A DNA stretch of 18,664 bases from an uncultured Gammaproteobacteria bacterium (lineage in GTDB: Bacteria > Pseudomonadota > Gammaproteobacteria > Rariloculales > Rariloculaceae), in the NCBI GenBank assembly GCA_946887385.1, contig CAMPKU010000060.1, positions 1 through 18,664 on the forward strand, written 5' to 3'. Below the pieces are notes generated by a model. That model saw nothing but the letters and a program-made list of their open reading frames with translations. It did not search any database and was not told the origin of the DNA. Every line of letters begins with the position of its first letter. The first letter of the stretch is position 1. The position numbers and the translations under genes were made by a program. This document shows positions 7,750-14,677 of the stretch, piece by piece.

Positions 7750-7776
7750 ATCGCACTCCCCTCGCACGCTGTGCTC

Positions 7777-9168
7777 TCAGCGGCCGTTGCCGGCCGGACT
7801 GTCTGGCTCGAAGTTGAAAATGTCGTCGCTTTCCGTGCTCTGCATGCCCTGCTCCCAGTACTTCTCCCAAATGTGCGCCCACGGGCGTCCAAACATGTCG
7901 GGCACTTCGTACTCGAGCACGCGGCCCGGTGTCACGGGAGTGGCGGTACCGTCAACGGGGTAAATGGTCTGCACGCATTCGGTGTAGACGTACGGATCGA
8001 CGCTGGGATCTGCGAAGTCCGCTTGCTTCATCAGGCGATAGATGATGCGTATCGGCTCGACGAGCGCCTCGGGGTCGTAGAGGATCGCTTCGTGATTCAG
8101 GCCCAAGAACGCGCCATTCTCGTCGTGCAGCGGTGTGTAGATTTCGATCGACTGCATTTGATTCGAATGCTCGAACGCCGAGTGCGTAGCCCAGCCTTGA
8201 ATGTTCGACGTCCAGGTGATCAGCGTGTCCTCGTCCCAGAACCCGATCGTCTCGCCGTACCAGCGCGGCACGTTCTCGCCGAGGCGCGGCACGGGCCCGT
8301 CCATCTTGAACTCGCGGCCAACGTGTACGTTGGTCACGAAGTTCATGGCGCCGCTGGCCAAGAACTGCACGAGCTGCGGCGTCACCATGATGTAGCGATC
8401 GTACGCGGCCCACTCGTGCCAGCGGCGCAAGAAACCCTCCGGCCAGCAAAACTGCGACGGCCACATCGGCTTGTTCGTGTGCCCGTGGTGATACGTCTCC
8501 TGCACCACGCGTTTCTGATACTCCGGCGTGAGCAACGACAACACCGTCGGCACCTGCACGTGCCTCATCGTGAACCAGTACTCGTTGTTCGGACTGAAGC
8601 GCGGCTGGCGATAAACGCCGTCCCACTCGTCCGGTAACGTGAGCTTCGTCTGCACGCGCGGGCCGCCGCGCTCGCGCGTCTCGGCCAGCAACGCCGCGTA
8701 GTGCTCTTGCGCCGTCGCAAATGGATAGGGGCTCACGATCGACTCGCGCGGGTAGTCGCGGTCGCAGTGGCCCCATGGCGCAGAGGCTGGACCGTCTCCC
8801 ATCGCGCCCGGGGCATTGCCACCCCATATGCTCTCGATGGCGAGCGGGCTATTGCAGCGGAAGTAGCGCGGATCGCTCCAGAGCTCGCGGTCCGCGTAAA
8901 AGTCCGGCGACGTGAAGAGATCGCGCTCGAGCGGCGTCACACCGGGCGGCGTCTCGCCGGCTCTGGCCGAGCCGACGAATTGCCCGCCGCGGAGGCTGCT
9001 CGCGCCAACGAGCTCGAAGTCGTTCACGTCGTGCTCGAGCGGCGCCGCGCGACCCACACTGACGAAGCCGATGTCGGCGGCTTGCTGTGCGAAGGACGGC
9101 CACGCTGCGAGCGAGACCGCGATACCGGCAGCGAGCTTGCGAACGCGCAAGATGATGAACGACTTCAT
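7777..9168 (-). CDS. Secreted protein of unknown function, 463 residues
   Basis: I do not recognise a named family. The protein has a signal peptide (about 1-28, ending near SFA) and is rich in aromatic residues (Trp, Tyr, Phe), typical of a secreted beta protein. A histidine-rich patch lies at 227-230 (HHGH), and a GFWDEDTLITWT segment lies at 309-320. The latter matches the GHWEGxxLVIET motif of the lipoprotein at 9333-10844 and the GRWDGETLVVDT motif at 13703-14398. It may therefore be a distant, longer relative of that domain. Cysteines are few (105, 135, 241 and one near the C terminus). The start is the ATG at 9168, with GGAGG five bases upstream. It precedes a secreted metallo-beta-lactamase-fold enzyme by 27 bases, suggesting a joint periplasmic job. 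Confidence 0.8.
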   Translation of the reverse strand: MKSFIILRVRKLAAGIAVSLAAWPSFAQQAADIGFVSVGRAAPLEHDVNDFELVGASSLRGGQFVGSARAGETPPGVTPLERDLFTSPDFYADRELWSDPRYFRCNSPLAIESIWGGNAPGAMGDGPASAPWGHCDRDYPRESIVSPYPFATAQEHYAALLAETRERGGPRVQTKLTLPDEWDGVYRQPRFSPNNEYWFTMRHVQVPTVLSLLTPEYQKRVVQETYHHGHTNKPMWPSQFCWPEGFLRRWHEWAAYDRYIMVTPQLVQFLASGAMNFVTNVHVGREFKMDGPVPRLGENVPRWYGETIGFWDEDTLITWTSNIQGWATHSAFEHSNQMQSIEIYTPLHDENGAFLGLNHEAILYDPEALVEPIRIIYRLMKQADFADPSVDPYVYTECVQTIYPVDGTATPVTPGRVLEYEVPDMFGRPWAHIWEKYWEQGMQSTESDDIFNFEPDSPAGNGR

Positions 9169-9182
9169 ATCCACCTCCGAAA

Positions 9183-9189
9183 CGCTAGC
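9183..9189 (-). promoter_or_regulatory. GCTAGCG heptamer just upstream of the 463-residue gene
   Basis: The reverse complement of the heptamer lies 15 bases before the ATG at 9168, immediately ahead of the GGAGG ribosome binding site. If it is a protein-binding site, its position would suit repression of translation or transcription. Support is limited to recurrence of the heptamer in other gaps. Confidence 0.2.
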
Positions 9190-9297
9190 CGAAAGTATCG
9201 TACGTTCCGGCGGGTTGCGGCACGTGCCAGCGGTACGGGGCCGTCAAGAAAGCCCAAGGCGTTGACTGCGCTCGCAACCTGCGGCTGCAGATCTATC

Positions 9298-9328
9298 GCG
9301 CAGCGCACGTCGCCCGCTTGCGCTGCGC
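9298..9328 (-). terminator. Strong GC hairpin after the lipoprotein gene
   Basis: GCGCAGCGCA (9298-9307) and TGCGCTGCGC (9319-9328) form a perfect 10-bp stem with an 11-base loop. It begins four bases past the stop codon of the lipoprotein gene. No U-run follows on the minus strand, so it would be an atypical terminator, or an mRNA 3'-end stabiliser separating the lipoprotein gene from the 463-residue gene. Confidence 0.45.
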
Positions 9329-9332
9329 TACA

Positions 9333-10844
9333 TCATTCCTCCGGACGACGGCACACGACCCTCGACAGCTCCGCCCCTTCGCCCTTCACGCGCATGCACG
9401 TCGGCCGGTAGCTATCGCGCACGTAGTACGCGTCCTCGAAGTCCTCGGCCCGAGGGTTCTCGGAGCAGTCGTACTCGAGCGGGTGCGTGGCGGCGCTTCT
9501 GTTCCATGCGCGTTTGATCGTGAAGGGCGCGTCGTAGTACTCGGGGTCGGTGATCGTGACTTCGATATCAATGCCGCTGCCGTCGGCGGCCGGCGTCAGG
9601 CGCTCGACCGTGTGCAACGCCGGGCTCGTGGGCTGCCCACGCGAATCGAGCTCGGCGTAACCGTTAAAACCGATCGTCTCGATGACGAGCGCGTTGCCTT
9701 CCCAGTGGCCGACCGAGTCGCCGACGTAGCTCGGTTGCAAGTTGTCCGGATGCGCGGCGTTCATCCGCACGCGTCGTGCCATGCGCGGCATCTCGTAGAG
9801 GATCGTCAGCTCCTCCGGCGACTGCAGCACGACGATTTTCTCGCGCGGCATCGTCATCGTGGACACCGCACCGGGCCGGCACGAAGTCCAAGCCGTATGC
9901 ATGATGCTGCCCGCGGCCATGGCGGCGGCATTGCGATCGACGAATTGCTTGCCTATGGCCGAGAGCGGCGCCTCCGGCACCAGGAACCCGAACGTTCGGG
10001 GCTCCCACATTCCGCCGATTCGCGGTGCGGCAGGCGCGGTATCGCCCGGCGTGGCGGCGGGTGCCGACCTCGTCGCGCTCGCCGTTGTCGCCGACGGCAG
10101 CTCGCTTCGCACGGCGGGCTCACCATTGGCAATCCGATCGGGGCAGATGTCGTCGGTGACTCGCGCCCCGGGGTCGCGCCGGAAGTAGAGCACGGTCTCC
10201 CACGGCTGCGTGAAGGTCTCCGGGTCGTCGACGGTGATGCGGTCCTCGAGACGCCCGTCGGGCAGCACGCGGAGCCGCTCCGTCAGCACCATCTGCTCGG
10301 AACGCGGCAGGCCCGATGCGTCGAGCACGGCGACGTCGGACAAGCCGACCGTCCGAATCACGAGCGTATCGTCCTCCCAATGACCGACGGGAAAGCCCAT
10401 CGTCAACGGAAACGGCGGGTCCACCTCGACGCCCGCGAGGTTCACGACGCGGTGCCAGCGATACCAGCCGTGGATAAATGCCAGGTGGTCGCCGTCGCGC
10501 CGAATTTCGAACGGATAAGGCATCGTCATGATGCGCGGCATGCCGGGACTGGCGCACCACGTAGTCTGATCGAACGAGGTGTCGCCGGCCGCCAGGCGCT
10601 CGAGCCGTGCGGCGTGAAGCTCGGCCGCCTCGGCGTTCAACGGCGGCGGCTGGCCGGCGGCCGTCAACAGCCGCTCGGGAGCCGAATCGGAAAGCCAGAC
10701 ACCGAGCACAGCGTCGGGGCCGCTCGGGGCGCTTTCGGTATCCGTCGGCGCGCCGCACGCCGTCAACGCAAGCGTCGAGAGCACGGCCGCGAGGCGGGCG
10801 ATGTGCCGGCGAGAGCCGACGCGGTGCAGCGAGGTTGTTGGCAT
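9333..10844 (-). CDS. Lipoprotein with two tandem copies of a G-x-W-(D/E) secreted domain
   Basis: This 503-residue protein begins with a lipoprotein signal peptide ending in the lipobox L-T-A-C30. Residues 45-235 and 276-462 are two copies of the same domain, joined by a flexible Ala/Thr/Pro-rich linker. Matching landmarks are the opening W50/W280, GHWEDDTLVIRTVG (154-167) versus GHWEGNALVIETIG (379-392), a TERL/VERL segment (188/413), a DDP/TDP segment (206-208/432-434), and a closing Cys (234/460). A single-copy homologue is encoded at 13703-14398. The function is unknown; beta-rich outer-membrane or periplasmic binding or enzyme roles are possible. The start is the ATG at 10844, 14 bases after the DUF6152 stop, so the two are co-transcribed. 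A strong hairpin follows its stop. Confidence 0.82.
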   Translation of the reverse strand: MPTTSLHRVGSRRHIARLAAVLSTLALTACGAPTDTESAPSGPDAVLGVWLSDSAPERLLTAAGQPPPLNAEAAELHAARLERLAAGDTSFDQTTWCASPGMPRIMTMPYPFEIRRDGDHLAFIHGWYRWHRVVNLAGVEVDPPFPLTMGFPVGHWEDDTLVIRTVGLSDVAVLDASGLPRSEQMVLTERLRVLPDGRLEDRITVDDPETFTQPWETVLYFRRDPGARVTDDICPDRIANGEPAVRSELPSATTASATRSAPAATPGDTAPAAPRIGGMWEPRTFGFLVPEAPLSAIGKQFVDRNAAAMAAGSIMHTAWTSCRPGAVSTMTMPREKIVVLQSPEELTILYEMPRMARRVRMNAAHPDNLQPSYVGDSVGHWEGNALVIETIGFNGYAELDSRGQPTSPALHTVERLTPAADGSGIDIEVTITDPEYYDAPFTIKRAWNRSAATHPLEYDCSENPRAEDFEDAYYVRDSYRPTCMRVKGEGAELSRVVCRRPEE

Positions 10845-10858
10845 CGGCACGTTCTCGC

Positions 10859-11287
10859 TCACTGGCCTTGCACCGGAGCCGGCGCCGGACGGTTCCCAAC
10901 CTGCGCCGCGATGCCTTTGAGCTCGCGGCCGTCGGCAAATGTCAGCACGCGCAGCGTGCCGTACGGCGTTCCGTTGCGAGCCGGCGACAACAGCATCGTC
11001 ACTTCGTCGCCCGCGACGACGCTGTTCTTGCGCCAGCCCATGTTGATGTTCAGGCTCGGCGAGCCGATCTCGACGGACCACTCCACCTGCGTTCCATCGT
11101 CACCGGGCACGAGCAGCTGGATGTAGGAGTGCGGATTCGTCCACTGCACCTCCTTCACCTTGCCCTCAATGGTGAGCTGCTTCGTGTAGTCGAACTCGGC
11201 CGTGGAATGATGCGCTGCCGCGATTCCCGTCAAGAGCGGTGACAAAACGAGCACGGCGGCATTCAGTCGCCAACGAATGAAGCGCAT
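10859..11287 (-). CDS. DUF6152 family secreted protein
   Basis: This 142-residue protein has a signal peptide (1-25, ending IAAA) followed by H26-H27-S, then NPHS at 51-54. A C-terminal region has GDEVTM and FADGRELKG, typical of the complete DUF6152 fold (OB-like, by recollection). The family has no known activity. The mature N terminus would start with histidine if signal peptidase cuts after the last Ala. The start is the ATG at 11287, preceded by AAGGGGG five bases upstream. The frame is open far upstream only because it runs antisense to the SnoaL gene. This is the first gene of the minus-strand run, divergent from the SnoaL lipoprotein, and is followed by the tandem-domain lipoprotein. 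The same pairing occurs at 13335-14398. Confidence 0.88.
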   Translation of the reverse strand: MRFIRWRLNAAVLVLSPLLTGIAAAHHSTAEFDYTKQLTIEGKVKEVQWTNPHSYIQLLVPGDDGTQVEWSVEIGSPSLNINMGWRKNSVVAGDEVTMLLSPARNGTPYGTLRVLTFADGRELKGIAAQVGNRPAPAPVQGQ

Positions 11288-11324
11288 GACATCCCCCTTG
11301 AGTGACTGTACGGCAGGCGTTTGT

Positions 11325-11342
11325 GCGGCCAATATAGGCCGC
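11325..11342. promoter_or_regulatory. 18-bp palindrome in the divergent intergenic region
   Basis: GCGGCCAATATAGGCCGC is a perfect inverted repeat with 6-bp arms around an AT-rich centre. It sits midway in the 78 bases between the divergent DUF6152 (minus) and SnoaL (plus) start codons. Read on the minus strand the centre is TATATT, a fair -10 hexamer, though no good -35 pairs with it. It is a plausible operator that could control both directions. Confidence 0.45.
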
Positions 11343-11365
11343 GAGTTGCGCGATGGAGTCGCACG

Positions 11366-11923
11366 ATGCAATGGACCAATAGAAGCGCGATCGCCGCAGC
11401 ATTGCTGCTCGGTGCGGCCGCCTGCACTCCGAGCGTTTCGCCCGACGCGGCACTTCTCGAGATCGCCGACCGCACGTTGATCCGCGAGCTCATGGATCGG
11501 TACGGGACCGTCCACGACTCGGGCACGCCCGCACAGTATGCCGATCTGTTCACCTCCGACGGCGAGATCGCCGTCGGCGGCGGACCCGTGCTCGTCAAGG
11601 GCCGCGAGGCGCTGATGGGTCAGGCGCAGCGCGACCATGATCGCTTCGGCGACACGGACGCGAACGGCCGTTGGACGTCGATCATGCGGCACCTGATCAG
11701 CAACGCGCAGATCGAGGTGACCGGTGACGGAACGGCTGAAGGCACGTGCTACGTGACGACCGTCGTCAGGAAGGGCGACGTGGGGCCCGCGATCCTCAGC
11801 ATTTCCCGCTACGTGGATCGGTACGTCAAAGCGGATGGGCAGTGGCGCATCGCGCGCCGCGAGATCTACCTCGAGTTCGGCAACGCCGAGCTCGCGGCGC
11901 AGATGGGATTCACGGGCGGTTGA
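11366..11923 (+). CDS. SnoaL-like (NTF2-fold) lipoprotein
   Basis: This 185-residue protein has a signal peptide ending in A-A-A-C20, a weak but plausible lipobox, so it is probably membrane-anchored. Residues about 30-175 form one SnoaL-like domain. The domain shows an initial helix with DRTLIRELMDRYG, the typical Y-x-x-L-F-x-x-D-G signature (58-66), a buried R-H109 pair (MRHLISN) and the closing strand DGQWRIARREIYLEF. The family includes polyketide cyclases, dehydratases, isomerases and ring-hydroxylating dioxygenase beta-like scaffolds, so the reaction cannot be named. The start is the ATG at 11366, with GGAG seven bases upstream; earlier in-frame codons would remove the clean signal peptide. 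It is divergent from the minus-strand run, and its stop lies 14 bases from the converging MFS gene. A second member begins at 18277. Confidence 0.85.
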   Translation: MQWTNRSAIAAALLLGAAACTPSVSPDAALLEIADRTLIRELMDRYGTVHDSGTPAQYADLFTSDGEIAVGGGPVLVKGREALMGQAQRDHDRFGDTDANGRWTSIMRHLISNAQIEVTGDGTAEGTCYVTTVVRKGDVGPAILSISRYVDRYVKADGQWRIARREIYLEFGNAELAAQMGFTGG

Positions 11924-11937
11924 TTGCCGCCGCGCGC

Positions 11938-13209
11938 TCATGCCGCGTCGCCCGACGACGGCGCGAGCGCACCGTGCTCGTGCGCAGCCTCGCGCGCCGG
12001 CAAGCGCGCGAAGCACGTCACCGCAATGGCGGCGAGGCACGCCGCGGCCACGGCCAGCGATTCGTAGCCGAAAGCGTTGACGAGGGTGCCGCCGAGGAAG
12101 GGGCCGATCGCCGAACCGATCATCAGCATCGCCGGCGTGCCCGTCAGCGCGCGACCGCTTAAGTCGAGGCGCGCGAGCAGACCGAACGCGAACGTGTGCG
12201 TGAAGATCATCACGGCGGCAAAGAACGCGGCGCCGAAAGCATAGGGCTCGAACACTCGAGACGTCATGATCGCTGCGCCGAGCGCGAGTTGGATCACCGG
12301 CCCGACGAGCAACACCTTGCGCGCCGCCAGGCGCTTTTGCAGCAGCGCGGCGAGCGCCGCCGGCAACAGGTTCACGAGCCCGAGCGCGATCAGCACGCCG
12401 TTGATCGAAGCTTGGTCGAAACCGCGGCGAAGCCCCGCGGGCTCCAGAAAGCTGAAGATAATCGCCTGAACCAGCGTCATGCACGAGATGCCGACGATGC
12501 CGAACCACACGACTTTCGGCAGCGCCGCGGGCTTCGCTGCTCGCACGCCGGCGCCGGATGTTGTTTCTGGCGCCGGGAACGCCAACAAGGACGCCATCGC
12601 GCCGAGCGCCATGACGGCGGCGAACGCATAGAAGAGCGCCGAGCCGCCAAGCGCCGCAATCAGTTGCGGCGTACCGGCCAAAAAAACGATCGCGAATACG
12701 CCGAGCGCCATGCCGACGATGGCGAACAATCGGTGCGGGTTCGCGCTTTGTGCAATCGTGCCGTGCGTCACGCTCAGAGCTGCTCCGGCGGCCACGCCGG
12801 CGATCGCATGCAGCACCGCGAGTTGCGCGTAGCCCGTGACGCTCGCAGCGATCCAGAAGGTTAGCGCCGAAATGCCGAACCCGATTGCGGCCACCCATCT
12901 GCCGCGCAGGCGCTGAATCCGCGGCGCGAGCGTTATGCTCGCGAGCACGGCGCCGCCGAGGAACAGCGTCGGGAGTCCGCCTGCCCGCTGCGGATCGAAA
13001 CCGTAGTGGGCGATCAATGCGCCCACCCAGATCGACAACGCAACGAGGTCCACCATGCCGGCGCAATGCGCCACCATCAACGCGACGCAGCCGCGCCGAC
13101 TGTCCACTGGGATGCTCAGCTCGATGCTCCTCGTTCCAGGTTCGAACTCGCCCGAGAACCGGCGGAACTGCCGAATGCGTTCCGCGGCGCCAGTATATGC
13201 GTCTTGCAC
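11938..13209 (-). CDS. MFS transporter
   Basis: This 423-codon gene encodes about twelve hydrophobic segments in two groups of six (roughly 41-66, 78-96, 104-124, 128-150, 161-178, 183-210 and 233-255, 270-290, 298-317, 322-345, 358-378, 383-402). A polar loop around 211-231 separates the groups. This is the layout of a major facilitator protein in the inner membrane. It could bring in the aromatic substrate or export a toxic one; no substrate signature is visible. The start is uncertain. The longest frame starts with GTG at 13209 without a good ribosome binding site and has about 35 polar residues before the first helix. A strong GAGGAG at 13132-13127 sits seven bases before an in-frame CTG at 13119, which may be the true start. 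Divergent from the DUF6152 gene at 13335. Confidence 0.82.
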   Translation of the reverse strand: MQDAYTGAAERIRQFRRFSGEFEPGTRSIELSIPVDSRRGCVALMVAHCAGMVDLVALSIWVGALIAHYGFDPQRAGGLPTLFLGGAVLASITLAPRIQRLRGRWVAAIGFGISALTFWIAASVTGYAQLAVLHAIAGVAAGAALSVTHGTIAQSANPHRLFAIVGMALGVFAIVFLAGTPQLIAALGGSALFYAFAAVMALGAMASLLAFPAPETTSGAGVRAAKPAALPKVVWFGIVGISCMTLVQAIIFSFLEPAGLRRGFDQASINGVLIALGLVNLLPAALAALLQKRLAARKVLLVGPVIQLALGAAIMTSRVFEPYAFGAAFFAAVMIFTHTFAFGLLARLDLSGRALTGTPAMLMIGSAIGPFLGGTLVNAFGYESLAVAAACLAAIAVTCFARLPAREAAHEHGALAPSSGDAA

Positions 13210-13229
13210 GGCTTACTCGCGCGGCCTTC

Positions 13230-13246
13230 CATCGCGACACGCGATG
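13230..13246. promoter_or_regulatory. 17-bp palindrome between divergent MFS and DUF6152 genes
   Basis: CATCGCGACACGCGATG is a perfect inverted repeat with 7-bp arms and a 3-base centre. It lies in the 125 bases between the MFS gene and the plus-strand DUF6152 gene. It may be an operator. The region is GC-rich and contains other short inverted repeats (for example CCGCCC/GGGCGG near 13310-13323), so chance is not excluded. Confidence 0.35.
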
Positions 13247-13334
13247 CCAGCAATCGCGCCGCGTTATTGGCGCGCGGCGGGCGGCCACATAAGCTCTGCG
13301 CTTGCGCCCGCCCCCGGGCGGTTGCGGAGGAAGC

Positions 13335-13706
13335 ATGGACAGCAAATTTCTGAAGATGGCCGCAGTTGCGTTTCTGCTGCTCGCGGGGACCGGCTTCGCG
13401 CATCACTCGCCGATCGCATTCGACACCAACGTCACGGACTTCGCGATCAGCGGCGAGATCGACTACGTCGACATGCGCAATCCGCACTCCGTGATGCGGC
13501 TCAAGGTTGCTGCCGAGGACGGCAGCGCCACGGTCTGGGACATCGAGTTCAGCAGCGTCAATCTGCTGCTGCGCCGGGGCTGGGATTTCGAGCGCATCAA
13601 GGTCGGCGACCGCGTCACGTGCATAGGCAATCCGAGCGCGACCGGCAAAGCCGAGATGTACATGTGGTCTATCAAGCTCGCCGACGGCACGGAGTTCGGC
13701 CGATGA
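13335..13706 (+). CDS. DUF6152 family secreted protein
   Basis: This 123-residue protein has a signal peptide (1-22, ending GFA) and then H23-H24-S, the same mature start as the other two copies in the window. It has NPHS at 49-52 and a C-terminal GDRVTC-IGNPSATG segment with a final KLADG strand. It is shorter at the C terminus than the copy at 10859-11287. The start is the ATG at 13335, with GGAGG four bases upstream. Its stop overlaps the next start as ATGA, so it is translationally coupled to the G-x-W protein at 13703. Function unknown; exported, likely periplasmic. Confidence 0.87.
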   Translation: MDSKFLKMAAVAFLLLAGTGFAHHSPIAFDTNVTDFAISGEIDYVDMRNPHSVMRLKVAAEDGSATVWDIEFSSVNLLLRRGWDFERIKVGDRVTCIGNPSATGKAEMYMWSIKLADGTEFGR

Positions 13707-14398
13707 GGCGCGCAGCCGCGCACGCAGTTCTGGCCGTGGCGCTGCTCGCGTCGGCGCTGGCAGCGGCCGCGCAGGAGTCGCCCATCGAGGGTATCTGGGA
13801 GCCGGACCCGAGCCGCAGCGAGCGCTTCCCCGCAGAGCCGCCGTTCACGCCGGAAGGCAAGCGCATCGTCGACGAGTGGCGCGCGAGCCACGACCCGATC
13901 GAGGACGACCCCGGCAAGTTCTGTCAGGCGCCGGGCATGCCCTCGTTGGCGCTCGGCGGCGCGAGCTATCCCGTCGAGATCATCGCAACGCCCAAGCAGG
14001 TGACGATTCTCATGGAGCTGCACCAGCAGGTGCGGCGTGTGCATCTCGATCAGGCGGAGCACCCGGCGCGGCTATTTCCGCAGCGCAACGGTCACTCGAT
14101 CGGCCGCTGGGACGGCGAGACGCTCGTCGTCGACACCACGGCCATTCAGGAGATTACGTTCGGCTCGGTGCCGCACAGCGACCGCGTGCACGTCGTCGAG
14201 CGCATCCGCGCGCTCGACGACGGCGCAGCGCTCGTCAATGAGGTGACCATCACGGACCCCGTCATGTACACGCGGCCCGTGACCGTGCGGCAGTACTACA
14301 AAGCCGCGCCGCCCGGCACGCGAATGCTCGAGTACGAGTGCACCGAGGGCATGTGGGTCGAGCACGAGGAGCGGCGCGGCATCCGCGCGGATCGATAG
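13703..14398 (+). CDS. Secreted single-copy G-x-W-(D/E) domain protein
   Basis: This 231-residue protein has a signal peptide of about 23 residues (cleavage before QES) and one domain. The domain matches each half of the lipoprotein at 9333-10844: GIWEP at 30-34, F-C74-QAPGMP (the first lipoprotein copy has WCASPGMPR), GRWDGETLVVDTT at 134-146, VVERI then TITDP at 182-186, and a closing YEC at 211-213. The family is common in environmental proteobacteria and acidobacteria but has no assigned function that I know. The start is the ATG at 13703, overlapping the DUF6152 stop (ATGA), with GGAG eight bases upstream. Coupling to a DUF6152 gene here and at 10859-11287 suggests the two proteins work together. 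The 240-280 bases downstream show no gene or clear hairpin. Confidence 0.83.
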   Translation: MRRAAAHAVLAVALLASALAAAAQESPIEGIWEPDPSRSERFPAEPPFTPEGKRIVDEWRASHDPIEDDPGKFCQAPGMPSLALGGASYPVEIIATPKQVTILMELHQQVRRVHLDQAEHPARLFPQRNGHSIGRWDGETLVVDTTAIQEITFGSVPHSDRVHVVERIRALDDGAALVNEVTITDPVMYTRPVTVRQYYKAAPPGTRMLEYECTEGMWVEHEERRGIRADR

Positions 14399-14677
14399 CC
14401 GCCCGACGAAGCGATCCCCGTCTCGCGACGGCAAAACAGTACATCGTCGTTGCAGTGAGCCGCTCGGGTGCCGACGCCGGCGCCGAGCTCATCGCGTACG
14501 CGTTGAAGCCGCCAGTCGCAGATCGCACATTGGGGTAGTGCTCGGAGGCGGGCGAGCCGAATCGCGAGCTCCGCGCTCACTGCCGCGCGTTCGTCTGGCA
14601 GCGTAGCAATCGGAGGCGCGACGCCCTACGCTTGCGGCATGTCCACCCTGCGACGGCCGACCACGAGCGAACGCCGC

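Noticed and set aside
6325..8637. A 770-codon plus-strand open frame
   Set aside because: It crosses two minus-strand genes with signal peptides and good ribosome binding sites; its composition is typical of an antisense frame in GC-rich DNA.
9318..11126. A 602-codon plus-strand open frame
   Set aside because: It is antisense to the tandem-domain lipoprotein and DUF6152 genes and has no domain of its own.
10859..13345. An 828-codon open frame on the minus strand ending in the DUF6152 protein
   Set aside because: Only its last 142 codons look like protein; the rest is Arg/Ala-rich, overlaps the MFS and SnoaL genes, and the real start has a strong ribosome binding site at 11287.
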